12,606 bases of DNA from Coxiellaceae bacterium (GTDB taxonomy: Bacteria; Pseudomonadota; Gammaproteobacteria; Coxiellales; Coxiellaceae): the NCBI GenBank assembly GCA_014238325.1, contig JABABH010000136.1, positions 1 to 12,606 of the forward strand, read 5' to 3'. This document shows, piece by piece, positions 5,938 to 12,606 of the stretch. The translations under genes were made by a program, and so were the position numbers. The notes below the pieces were generated by a model. The model saw nothing but the letters and a program-made list of their open reading frames with translations, did no database searches and was not told the origin of the DNA. Position 1 is the stretch's first letter. Each line of letters begins with the position of its first letter.

Positions 5938-6498
5938 TTAACTGTGGATTAAGTCTGACCATGCTGCGCGTAAATAAAGCAGCATGGTCCAAATGGTTAA
6001 TATGGAAGCGATCCACAGCAATAGTCTACCACTGAGCAGTATCCAATCTGGCACACCAGGGAAATACGCAATTAATAGAATTAAGGCAATCATTTGGACG
6101 GCAGTTTTGATTTTTGCAATAAAATTGACGGAAATATTGGCTCGCTTTCCGATTTCGGCCATCCATTCTCGCAGTGCAGAAATACTGATCTCGCGGCAGA
6201 TAATAATCGCGCTCGGGATCGCGAGATAACCCACATAATTGTGTGCGACGATAAAGACTAAGGCAGCAGCGACCAAGAGTTTATCAGCCACAGGGTCGAG
6301 GAAAGCCCCAAAATCAGTAGCTTGAGAGAGCATTCTGGCCAGATATCCATCTAGCCAATCCGTAATTGCGGCGAGAATAAAAATGGCAGCTGCGGTAGGA
6401 TGGGCCCAACGATAAGGCAACAAATAGATCAGGGCAAATATCGGAATAGCGAGTAGTCGTAAACCTGTCAATATCATCGGGACATTGTATTTGTTCAA
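5938..6498 (-). CDS. pgsA: CDP-diacylglycerol--glycerol-3-phosphate 3-phosphatidyltransferase
   Basis: The 186-residue inner-membrane enzyme makes phosphatidylglycerophosphate, the committed step to phosphatidylglycerol and cardiolipin. It carries the exact CDP-alcohol phosphotransferase motif DG-x2-AR-x8-G-x3-D-x3-D at about 50-73 (LDGYLAR...FGAFLDPVADK). It also has the E. coli-like block REISISALREWMAEIGKR and several hydrophobic helices; E. coli PgsA is 182. The start is TTG 6498, giving MNKYNVPMILTGLR, matching the E. coli start MQFNIPTLLTLFR; an ATG 18 bases inside would lose this conserved N-terminus. No clear Shine-Dalgarno is visible. In E. coli pgsA follows uvrC on the same strand and precedes glyW. 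Here it points toward uvrC, with the Rpn gene and the three tRNAs downstream of it. Confidence 0.95.
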   Translation of the reverse strand: MNKYNVPMILTGLRLLAIPIFALIYLLPYRWAHPTAAAIFILAAITDWLDGYLARMLSQATDFGAFLDPVADKLLVAAALVFIVAHNYVGYLAIPSAIIICREISISALREWMAEIGKRANISVNFIAKIKTAVQMIALILLIAYFPGVPDWILLSGRLLLWIASILTIWTMLLYLRAAWSDLIHS

Positions 6499-6626
6499 AT
6501 CAATGGTCTGCTTTGATGGTTGTTAATATATTATTTTTTATGGCATGCGTGTGGATGCCGGCTTATTAAAATATATATGGTCAGGTGTAACTTGTCGATC
6601 TTTATTAGGAGCTATAGTGCAGGGGC

Positions 6627-6655
6627 TTGACATATGCTGTGCTGTTTTATATGGG
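6627..6655 (+). promoter_or_regulatory. Candidate sigma70 promoter for the 6784 gene
   Basis: A consensus TTGACA (6627-6632) is followed after 17 bases by TATGGG (6650-6655). It lies in the 285-base gap between the divergent pgsA and 6784 genes, with about 120 bases of leader before the start codon. The -35 is perfect and the -10 moderate. Confidence 0.45.
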
Positions 6656-6783
6656 TACAGAGGATTTTATGGTCTCTGGCAGAGAGGCCCTTTATGTTGT
6701 CTACTGGTGGACTATAGTGTATTTTTGTTCAGTGTCTGTATGATAGTCATCAAATAAAATTTCCTTAAGAGGGAGAAGAGTAT

Positions 6784-7662
6784 ATGGCCGATGGCATAGA
6801 TACTGAGACTCGTTATGTATTGAAGGTAAGAATAGTGGGTGATAGTAGGACAGAGGTGACTGATTGGAATGATATAGACCTTCCTGCTAATCCCGAGGAG
6901 GGTTGGCCTATTATCATTCAGTCATTGAAGGATATCGTGAAAGACTTAGATGCTGAGCGACATGCTAACATGGAAAAGGGCCATATTTTTATCGGTCTAT
7001 GTCGGAAGCATCAAAATTATGTGAAGGGTTGTAAAATTTGGGAGACGGTTAACCAGCAGATTTCTGTTTGTATAGGCTACCCTCTTGGCCCTTACTACAT
7101 AAATCATTTGGTTTATAAGTATATGTCTAAGCAGTTTCGTGGCTTGATGTGTCAGAGAGATCCGCAAAGCGATTATTGGGACTATCCCGGTATTAGCTTT
7201 GATCGCTTTGCTGACCCTAATTGCTCAGCCGGGTGTGCTTGTTGCCCCAAATTTAAGGAGGAGTTTATTTTGCACTCCATTATCATTCTGATGGTAGCTG
7301 CTTGTTATGCAGGATACCAGTTCGTGCAAAATTTTGCTATTCAAAGCGATGCTTTGCAATCCGATGATGATCAGATGTATTGGACGAGCTCGAAGTTTCT
7401 ATGGGGTAGCTTGTGCATGCTAAGTCTTGGGTCTGTGCTGGCGTTAGTAGGGGGCTATCCTGTTTTTTATTGGATAAAGACTTTTTTCAAAAATGATGAA
7501 GTATACAATAAACCTGGGCGATCTTTAGCTGACGGTAATGATAATGAGAAACTCTCCGATGCAAGCCCACCTCATTTTGTAGCTGACAGAAGTATGCCAT
7601 CAGCTGAGGATGAGGAACTCTCCGATGAAAGCCTTTCTCATTTTGGTCTATCTTCACCGTAA
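6784..7662 (+). CDS. Unrecognised protein with two membrane helices and a duplicated acidic tail
   Basis: I do not recognise the family. The 292-residue frame starts at ATG 6784 behind a purine-rich GAGGGAGAAGAG ribosome site. Residues 1-155 are soluble-looking and end in a Cys cluster (CSAGCACCPK, 147-156; more Cys at 73, 83, 96, 123). Two hydrophobic helices follow (about 161-181 and 204-232) separated by an acidic linker (QSDDDQ). The C-terminal tail (about 233-292) is hydrophilic and contains a repeated segment, EKLSDASPPHF then EELSDESLSHF, the second with the acidic stretch SAEDEELSDES. There is no signal peptide. The architecture, a cytosolic domain plus hairpin membrane anchor plus acidic C-terminus, resembles secreted membrane-targeted effectors of intracellular gammaproteobacteria, but this is inference; an ordinary inner-membrane protein is equally possible. 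It is divergent from pgsA and appears monocistronic. Confidence 0.7.
   Translation: MADGIDTETRYVLKVRIVGDSRTEVTDWNDIDLPANPEEGWPIIIQSLKDIVKDLDAERHANMEKGHIFIGLCRKHQNYVKGCKIWETVNQQISVCIGYPLGPYYINHLVYKYMSKQFRGLMCQRDPQSDYWDYPGISFDRFADPNCSAGCACCPKFKEEFILHSIIILMVAACYAGYQFVQNFAIQSDALQSDDDQMYWTSSKFLWGSLCMLSLGSVLALVGGYPVFYWIKTFFKNDEVYNKPGRSLADGNDNEKLSDASPPHFVADRSMPSAEDEELSDESLSHFGLSSP
7526..7645 (+). repeat. Imperfect tandem duplication coding the acidic tail of the 6784 protein
   Basis: Two diverged copies run from TAGCTGAC at 7526 and TAGCTGAC at 7580. Each continues through GARGAACTCTCCGATG-type sequence (GAGAAACTCTCCGATG and GAGGAACTCTCCGATG) to CTCATTTTG. The second copy is 12 bases (four residues) longer. 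The copies code LADGNDNEKLSDASPPHF and VADRSMPSAEDEELSDESLSHF. Confidence 0.7.
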
Positions 7663-7730
7663 TATTATTATTGTATTGAGGGTAGGTCGCATGCAGCGCC
7701 CAAACTTAGGGCAGCTCAACAGTCATGTAT

Positions 7731-7779
7731 TATACCGCTCGCGAATGAAGATGCGAAGTGGGTTATTGCGAGCGGTATA
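7731..7779 (+). terminator. 12-bp inverted repeat, possible terminator of the 6784 gene
   Basis: TATACCGCTCGC (7731-7742) is perfectly complementary to GCGAGCGGTATA (7768-7779), with a 25-base loop. The plus-strand flank after it is TCTTTGTTTGG, a partial T-tract. It lies 69 bases past the 7662 stop, so it may act as a terminator, but the loop is long for an intrinsic one. A protein-binding or recombination-related inverted repeat is an alternative. Confidence 0.45.
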
Positions 7780-7819
7780 TCTTTGTTTGGCTGGTGAAAA
7801 ATAAATGTTCGCTCAGCCA

Positions 7820-7851
7820 CTGAAGGGGACAATCGCGGTTCTCCCCTTCAG
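7820..7851. repeat. 10-bp perfect inverted repeat
   Basis: CTGAAGGGGA (7820-7829) is complementary to TCCCCTTCAG (7842-7851) around a 12-base loop CAATCGCGGTTC. No T-tract follows on either strand, so an intrinsic terminator is unlikely. It lies 40 bases after the previous inverted repeat. Confidence 0.6.
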
Positions 7852-8294
7852 AATCCCCATCGCGATGAGTCACTTCAAGTGCATGCTTCGCATCTTGTCA
7901 GTGGGATGGGTATGGTGGACTCCAATAGCTGGACAGAAAATAGCTCCGAATAAGAGGTAATCGCCAACCCCCAAGATGCTATCATTAGCCTGTAGTACAG
8001 GCGGAAACGCCGATGACTGTATGGAACATCGTCTCTAGGCAGGCCGGAGCACGTGTTATATACAGCAGGGCAGTATGTCTTTTTTTCTCGCCGGAATGGG
8101 GTACCCAAAGAAGAGTATGATAGATTAGAAGCTTCTGGGGACGAGGGCGTGATGAAGTTTATGTTGGGTGTACGATGACTGAATAATAAACCAGTCAATC
8201 TTCTATGTGGCTGTTTGAAAAGGAGTATAGTATACTGACGCCCAATTTTCATGATCTGAAAGTCAACATATCTGTAAATTTTAGGAGACTATCC

Positions 8295-9011
8295 ATGCAT
8301 ACCGAAATTATTGAATATCAAGAAGGCGGCGTTCACTTTGATGGTTATTTGGCTTATGAGGGAAGTGCGAGTGAACAACGCCCGGCTGTATTGGTGGGGC
8401 ATGCTTGGAGTGGTCTGGATGAGTGGGTAGAAGAGCGAACGAGGGAGCTGGCAAAATTAGGCTATGTCGCTTTTGCATGGGATGTCTATGGACGTGGTAA
8501 CCGACCGGCGGAGATGGACGCACGCAAAAAACTGATGCAGTCTTTAGTCGAGGATCGTGCACTATTGAGACGGCGATTATTTGCGGCTTTAGAGACTTGT
8601 CGTGATTTGCCGATGGTGGCATCGGAGTCTCTCGCTGCGATTGGGTTTTGTTTTGGTGGTTTATCGGCGCTAGATTTGGCTCGTGCAGGTGCGCCACTGA
8701 AAGGGGTGGTGAGTTTCCATGGCGCCTTAAAGCCCGCGATCGGTATTCCTAATGAGCGGATGGATGCCAAAATTTTAGTGCTACATGGACATGAGGACCC
8801 GATGATCCCCCCCCAAATGGTCATGGATTTTGAAAAGGAAATGGTAGATGCTGAAGTAGAGGATTGGCAAGTCCATGTTTTTAGTAATACTTATCATTCC
8901 TATACCATGCCCTCAGCGAATCGACCCGATATAGGTTTTATTTATAGTGAGCGCTCGACCCAGCGTTCTTGGAATATGATGCAGCATTTCTTGCAAGACG
9001 TTTTAAGTTGA
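8295..9011 (+). CDS. Dienelactone hydrolase-family protein
   Basis: The 238-residue alpha/beta hydrolase matches the DLH family (PF01738), cytoplasmic with no signal peptide. The triad is visible: nucleophile C119 in AIGFCFGG, D168 in LHGHEDPMIPP, and H201 in NTYHSYTMP. Also typical are VLVGHAWSGLDEWVEERTRELAKLGY (33-58) and AWDVYGRG (61-68). The Cys nucleophile is that of true dienelactone hydrolases, but no chlorocatechol pathway genes are nearby, so the substrate is unknown; many bacteria have a general-purpose paralogue. I chose ATG 8295 because AGGAGA (8283-8288) sits 6 bases upstream. An in-frame extension to 8205 would add about 30 residues not expected in the family. It is followed after 177 bases by ald, on the same strand but probably separately transcribed. 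Confidence 0.9.
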   Translation: MHTEIIEYQEGGVHFDGYLAYEGSASEQRPAVLVGHAWSGLDEWVEERTRELAKLGYVAFAWDVYGRGNRPAEMDARKKLMQSLVEDRALLRRRLFAALETCRDLPMVASESLAAIGFCFGGLSALDLARAGAPLKGVVSFHGALKPAIGIPNERMDAKILVLHGHEDPMIPPQMVMDFEKEMVDAEVEDWQVHVFSNTYHSYTMPSANRPDIGFIYSERSTQRSWNMMQHFLQDVLS

Positions 9012-9188
9012 TTCATTTTGTTGTATTATTTTTATGCTCGGCGTACGTGGCCGTGTAGATGGTTGCGTATGGTTCATTGATCTGTTTTTGGCTCGCTTTA
9101 TTGAGAGATTCGACTATGCCCTCGTGTCTGCGGCGTTCTATAGCTCAGTACTATTATTTATGAAGATGACTAACATAAAGAGATAATT

Positions 9189-10331
9189 ATGATTATAGGT
9201 GTTCCTAAAGAAGTAAAAATAGAAGAATATCGAGTCGGTTTAACTCCAGATAGTGTGAGAGAGTTAGTCCAGCACCATCATCAGGTATTGGTTCAGCATC
9301 ATGCTGGGATAGCGGTGAATTTTCAGGATGACGATTATGTCAAAGCAGGAGCTACCATTCTTGATTCAGCAGAAGCAATCTATGATCAGGCAGAGATGAT
9401 TGTTAAAGTTAAAGAACCACAAGTCAGTGAATATACCTTGCTTAAAAAAGATCATCTTTTATTTACTTATCTACATTTAGCATCCGATCTGAAGCAAGCA
9501 GAAGCTTTGTTGGACTCAGGCTGTGTGGCGATTGCCTATGAAACCATTACGGCTAAAGAAGGAGGATTACCCTTATTGTCGCCGATGAGTCAAGTGGCTG
9601 GGCGTTTGGCTGTGCAGGCTGGTGCACACTGCTTAGAAAAATCCGCTGGAGGGAGTGGTATTTTGCTCGGCGGTGTACCGGGTGTGTATTCAGGTAAAGT
9701 GACGATTATTGGAGGGGGTGTGGTAGGGAGTAATGCGGCATTAATGGCTATGGGTAAAAATGCACAGGTGACAGTTTTAGATCGATCGTTGCCTCGTTTG
9801 TGTGAGCTGGATTTTCAATTCGGTGGTCGTTTGAATACGGTATTCTCAACTGAGGCGAGTATCGAGCAGTACGTAGTAGAAGCAGATTTAATTATTGGTT
9901 CGATTTTATTGCCAGGGCAAGTCGCACCTAAATTAGTGCCACGCAGCTTATTAAAATCGATGAAGCCAGGATCTGTGATGGTCGATGTGGCCATTGATCA
10001 AGGTGGATGCTTTGAGACGAGCCAGCAGACGACGCATAAATCTCCTACCTATTTGGTCGATGAGATTGTGCATTATTGTGTCTCTAATATGCCTGGTGTC
10101 GTGCCCCATACGTCGACTTTGGCGTTAAATAATGCTACTTTGCCTTTTGTAACGGCTTTAGCGGATAAAGGGTATCAGCGAGCTTTGTTGGATGATCCTT
10201 ATTTTGTCCATGGTCTTAACGTATGTCATGGGCATATTACGCATGCTGGTGTGGCGCGTGGTTTAGCAAAGCCTTATGTAGCGCCTCATGCTCTTTTATC
10301 CATGTCGCCTGCTCAGTCTACGCTTGACTAG
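9189..10331 (+). CDS. ald: Alanine dehydrogenase
   Basis: The 380-residue protein is slightly longer than the usual 371-374. It reversibly oxidises L-alanine to pyruvate and ammonium with NAD. The residues fall at the same numbers I recall for the Mycobacterium tuberculosis enzyme: R15 (EYRVGLTP), K75 (VKVKEP), H96 (TYLHLA), a Rossmann loop IIGGGVVGSNAA at 173-184, the NAD-ribose-binding D198 in VTVLDRS, D270 in VAIDQGG and N300 in VSNMPGVVP. The N-terminal MIIGVPKEVK is canonical. Start ATG 9189 has a modest AGAG 7 to 10 bases upstream. Extra length is at the C-terminus (about 370-380). It ends 4 bases from the convergent decarboxylase stop. In this setting it could feed pyruvate from host-derived alanine or run the reverse to regenerate NAD. 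Confidence 0.95.
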   Translation: MIIGVPKEVKIEEYRVGLTPDSVRELVQHHHQVLVQHHAGIAVNFQDDDYVKAGATILDSAEAIYDQAEMIVKVKEPQVSEYTLLKKDHLLFTYLHLASDLKQAEALLDSGCVAIAYETITAKEGGLPLLSPMSQVAGRLAVQAGAHCLEKSAGGSGILLGGVPGVYSGKVTIIGGGVVGSNAALMAMGKNAQVTVLDRSLPRLCELDFQFGGRLNTVFSTEASIEQYVVEADLIIGSILLPGQVAPKLVPRSLLKSMKPGSVMVDVAIDQGGCFETSQQTTHKSPTYLVDEIVHYCVSNMPGVVPHTSTLALNNATLPFVTALADKGYQRALLDDPYFVHGLNVCHGHITHAGVARGLAKPYVAPHALLSMSPAQSTLD

Positions 10332-10335
10332 CTTA

Positions 10336-11994
10336 TTATTTGTTATCGTAATTATTTCTTTTAGCAAGATCAGCAGCGGCTGCCTGCAAGAGTGGGGGGA
10401 GGTCTTCTTTTTTCATCATGACCTCTACCAGCCTTAATTGATGGGGCTTGTTGTTGATGGCTTCTAAAGCTGTGGCTAACTCGGTTTCTGTGCTGACTTT
10501 TGCAGTCCATGCGTTTTTTCCAAAGACATGAGGAAGTTTGCTATATTCCCACATTTGGATATCATTATATGGCATATTTTTTCCATGAATGGCGCGCTCT
10601 ACTGTATAGCCATCATTATTAATGAGGAAAATAATGGGCGTTTTTTTCTGTCGAATCAGAGTGGATATTTCTTGAGCCGTTAATTGAAAAGATCCATCCC
10701 CAACAAATAAGATGGATTCTCTCTCGGGTGCAGCTAAAGTGGTGCCGAGTAGAGCGCCGACCGTATAGCCTATAGAAGCCCAGAGCACCTGATTGATATA
10801 GCTGCATCCTTCTGGTAGAGGGATAGATAGGGTGCCAAATGTACTGGTGCCTGTTTCAGCCAAAATAATTTGAGAGGGCTGAAGAAATAGACTGATTTGA
10901 TTCCAAAATCGAGCTTGGGTGATCGGCTGATTTTTGGGAGTTAAGGAAGGATGGATGCGCTTATCCTCTTTCGCTGGATCATGAATAGACGCTAGTCTTT
11001 GCGTTAATGCTGGAATAAAATCAGAGAAATATAAGTCATGGTAGCGAGCATGCTGTAATTGTAAATAATGAGGATGTACTTCAATTTTATGGTGCTCAGT
11101 CAACTTTTCTGTAAAACCGCCGGTATTCAAATCAGAAAAAATGGGGCCAAACATGATCACACAATCCGATGATTCTACGCGAGCTTGGATGCCAGGGCTG
11201 CTTAAATTACCGCTGTATATGCCAAGGTATGGTTCACAAGATTCATCTAATATGGCCTTACCCATATGGGTGCTAGCGAAACTGATACCAGTTTTTTTGA
11301 AAAGTGCTTGAATCAGAGGAGTCATGTGATGACGGGCTGCACCAGCATCGACTATACCTATCGGATGCTTAGCGTTTTCGAGCATGCAAGCCGTTCTCTC
11401 GACCGCTTCTTGTAGGGCGTCGGGGTGAGAAGTAGGATACTCGAGTACAAGCGGAGCGATACTTTCTACATCTATCGTTGCGTTCACCACGTCTGTGGGT
11501 AACCCAATATAAACAGGTCTTTTGTATAACCATGCTGCCTTCAGTACTCTGTCGATCTCTTGGATAGCATTGCTGGGTGACAGCACTGTTTGAGCGACGG
11601 TGATGGGTGTGTACATATGTTTAAAGACATGAAGATTTCCATCGCCTAGACTATGATGCACAATTTTTTTCTGCTGGATGGTGGATCGTGCAGGTTCTCC
11701 CACAATATTGACGATAGGCACTTGTTCTGCATAAGCTCCTGCAATACCATTAATGGCGCTTAATTCACCTACGCCCGTGGTCGTGACCACGGCTGCTATT
11801 CCACGAATTCTGGCATAACCATCTGCTGCATAGGCAGCATTGAGTTCATTACAAGTCCCCACCCACTCAATACCCTTGTATTTTACAATCTCATCAAGGA
11901 AGCCTAAATTATAATCCCCTGGTACCCCAAAAATTTCTGAAATTTGCATGGATTGCAGGCGTTCTAATAAGTAAGATGCGACGGTGATTTTCAT
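10336..11994 (-). CDS. Thiamine-diphosphate 2-oxoacid decarboxylase (pyruvate/indolepyruvate decarboxylase type)
   Basis: The 552-residue protein is full length for the family, which decarboxylates pyruvate or larger 2-oxoacids to aldehydes in the cytoplasm. Catalytic residues fall at Zymomonas PDC numbers: D27 in GVPGDYN, E50 in TCNELNAAYAADGYAR, H113 and H114 in IVHHSLGDG. The cofactor motif runs from VGDGSFQ (431-437) to INNDGYTVERAIHG (458-471), with E466 matching the PDC catalytic Glu. The sequence AETGTSTFG (379-387) resembles the fungal PDC ETGTSAFG, while the overall length is closer to bacterial indolepyruvate/branched-chain oxoacid decarboxylases (about 550). Pyruvate is thus plausible but not proven. 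Start ATG 11994 has AGGGAG (12002-12007 complement) 7 bases upstream. It is convergent with ald; together they could run alanine to pyruvate to acetaldehyde. No alcohol dehydrogenase is in the window. Confidence 0.9.
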   Translation of the reverse strand: MKITVASYLLERLQSMQISEIFGVPGDYNLGFLDEIVKYKGIEWVGTCNELNAAYAADGYARIRGIAAVVTTTGVGELSAINGIAGAYAEQVPIVNIVGEPARSTIQQKKIVHHSLGDGNLHVFKHMYTPITVAQTVLSPSNAIQEIDRVLKAAWLYKRPVYIGLPTDVVNATIDVESIAPLVLEYPTSHPDALQEAVERTACMLENAKHPIGIVDAGAARHHMTPLIQALFKKTGISFASTHMGKAILDESCEPYLGIYSGNLSSPGIQARVESSDCVIMFGPIFSDLNTGGFTEKLTEHHKIEVHPHYLQLQHARYHDLYFSDFIPALTQRLASIHDPAKEDKRIHPSLTPKNQPITQARFWNQISLFLQPSQIILAETGTSTFGTLSIPLPEGCSYINQVLWASIGYTVGALLGTTLAAPERESILFVGDGSFQLTAQEISTLIRQKKTPIIFLINNDGYTVERAIHGKNMPYNDIQMWEYSKLPHVFGKNAWTAKVSTETELATALEAINNKPHQLRLVEVMMKKEDLPPLLQAAAADLAKRNNYDNK

Positions 11995-12038
11995 ATATGG
12001 ACTCCCTCGAGTGATGCGTTTTTATCCATTTCCATGGG

Positions 12039-12098
12039 ATGGCTAGATGAGCCATTTGAGTGACGGGTTGATGGCTGCGCATACCTTTTTATTATAGA
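12039..12098 (+). promoter_or_regulatory. Divergent intergenic region with inverted repeat and candidate lolC promoter
   Basis: The 158 bases between the divergent decarboxylase and lolC starts contain a 6-bp inverted repeat (ATGGCT 12039-12044, AGCCAT 12050-12055, 5-base loop). They also contain a possible plus-strand promoter TTGATG (12068-12073) with TTATAG (12092-12097) 18 bases on. Both are modest matches and could occur by chance. An operator acting on the decarboxylase is conceivable. Confidence 0.28.
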
Positions 12099-12152
12099 GC
12101 ATGTCGCTTTATCCATCAGAGACGCTGCGCTATTTTTCTAGTATAGTGTTGA

Positions 12153-12606
12153 ATGATGAAACCTCTTGCACTCTATATTGGTTGGCGCTATATCCGAGCC
12201 CAGCAGCGAACCCATTTTATTTCGTTTATTTCATTGGCTTCTATGCTCGGTATCGCATTGGGCGTGGCCGTATTGATTGTCGTGTTATCGGTGATGAATG
12301 GCTTTGATAGTCAAATCCGAACACGTTTTTTTTCGATTGCCCCGGAAGTCACGGTGATAGCTCCCCCCAAGTCTCATGCATCGGCATTACCCTTGACCCA
12401 TCCGCAGAGGGATGCCATGGGGATAACCAATATTTCCTCTTTTATTAATGGATTAGGTTTATTGAAAAATGCAGATGGAGATGTCAGAGGGGTCAATATG
12501 TTAGGCGTAGACCCCTTAAAAGATCGACAGCTTGCTTTAATGCAACAGGCTATTACCCCAAAAAGGGCCGCAATGCAATTGTTGCCCGGTACCTATAGAG
12601 CCTTAA
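12153..12606 (+). CDS. lolC: Lipoprotein-releasing ABC permease LolC/LolE (N-terminal part)
   Basis: The gene runs off the right edge; 151 residues are visible of a family that is usually about 400-415. LolC/E form the inner-membrane part of LolCDE, which extracts outer-membrane lipoproteins and hands them to LolA. The start MMKPLALYIGWRY and the hallmark first membrane helix FISFISLASMLGIALGVAVLIVVLSVMNGF (written here as two parts, FISFISLASMLGIALG and VAVLIVVLSVMNGF) are diagnostic. The periplasmic domain follows (RFFSIAPEVTV, then GVNMLGVDP). Start is ATG 12153 or 12156; a TGA lies immediately before them in frame, so no longer form exists. No Shine-Dalgarno is evident. LolC and LolE are hard to tell apart from this portion, and the cognate ATPase gene lolD would be expected downstream. 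Confidence 0.9.
   Translation, partial: MMKPLALYIGWRYIRAQQRTHFISFISLASMLGIALGVAVLIVVLSVMNGFDSQIRTRFFSIAPEVTVIAPPKSHASALPLTHPQRDAMGITNISSFINGLGLLKNADGDVRGVNMLGVDPLKDRQLALMQQAITPKRAAMQLLPGTYRAL

Larger units (their letters stand above)
7663..8294 (+). other. 632-base region without a convincing gene
   Basis: Between the 6784 gene and the dienelactone hydrolase start I find no supported gene on either strand. The region holds two strong inverted repeats (7731-7779, 7820-7851), a 15-base perfect dyad (7988-8002, GCCTGTA-G-TACAGGC), and an open plus-strand stretch from 8017 to 8178 lacking a start codon that may be a gene remnant. AT-rich sequence with TATACT (8231-8236) near the hydrolase start may contain its promoter, but no good -35 accompanies it. 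Confidence 0.5.

Noticed and set aside
6545..6757. 70-residue hydrophobic plus-strand open frame
   Set aside because: There is no ribosome site before its ATG, it has odd composition rich in Cys, Leu and Gly, and it covers the candidate promoter for the 6784 gene.
7988..8002. 15-base perfect dyad GCCTGTA-G-TACAGGC as an operator
   Set aside because: A palindrome with 7-bp arms is expected about once by chance in a window this size, and no promoter or regulator is linked to it.
7875..8252. 125-residue minus-strand open frame
   Set aside because: It has no ribosome site, no recognisable motif and a composition rich in Arg, Ser, Tyr and Pro, as expected from chance reading; kept as part of the gene-free stretch.
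8308..8824. Two minus-strand open frames antisense to the dienelactone hydrolase gene
   Set aside because: They mirror the coding bias of the hydrolase, whose catalytic triad and ribosome site are clear.

Overview
The window reads as chromosomal DNA of a gammaproteobacterium of moderate-to-low GC content. The evidence is E. coli-like SerS, UvrY, UvrC, PgsA and LolC/E proteins, a tRNA-Gly that matches E. coli glyW as I remember it, and a Gly-Cys-Leu tRNA cluster in the E. coli glyW-cysT-leuZ order. The Rpn-type nuclease, the unrecognised two-helix membrane protein with a duplicated acidic tail, gene remnants and sparse gene packing suggest a host-associated lineage, perhaps Legionellales or Coxiella/Rickettsiella-like. 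That placement is inference; no gene here fixes the genus.

Layout, left to right. 1-292 is the 3' end of serS (+). It converges on a secreted YkuD_2-type L,D-transpeptidase-like gene (398-1048, -) with a terminator hairpin between them. A tRNA-Ser(UGA) at 1411-1499 (+) lies just upstream of the response regulator uvrY/gacA/letA (1562-2224), which probably forms an operon with the excision endonuclease gene uvrC (2281-4107). Converging on uvrC is a minus-strand block: pgsA (5938-6498), a remnant of an Rpn-type gene (about 5750-5855), an intact Rpn/PD-(D/E)XK gene (4664-5722) with slippage-prone repeats, then tRNA-Gly, tRNA-Cys and tRNA-Leu (4448 down to 4156). In E. coli, uvrY-uvrC-pgsA-glyW-cysT-leuZ all point the same way. 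Here the pgsA-tRNA half is reversed as a unit and carries an insertion.

6499-8294 is accessory-looking. It holds an unrecognised two-helix membrane protein (6784-7662) behind a candidate promoter, followed by about 630 bases without a convincing gene but with two perfect inverted repeats. Metabolic genes follow: a dienelactone hydrolase-family protein (8295-9011), alanine dehydrogenase (9189-10331), and a thiamine-diphosphate 2-oxoacid (pyruvate-type) decarboxylase (10336-11994, -) whose stop codon lies 4 bases from that of ald. Ald can make pyruvate from alanine and the decarboxylase could turn pyruvate into acetaldehyde, so the pair may link alanine use to fermentation, although they are convergent and not an operon. 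The window ends in the 5' part of a lolC/lolE lipoprotein-release permease gene (12153 onward), divergent from the decarboxylase.

I see no CRISPR array, complete insertion sequence, integrase or phage gene. The most unusual items are the inverted pgsA-tRNA block with its Rpn insertion and decayed second Rpn copy, and the unrecognised membrane protein at 6784.
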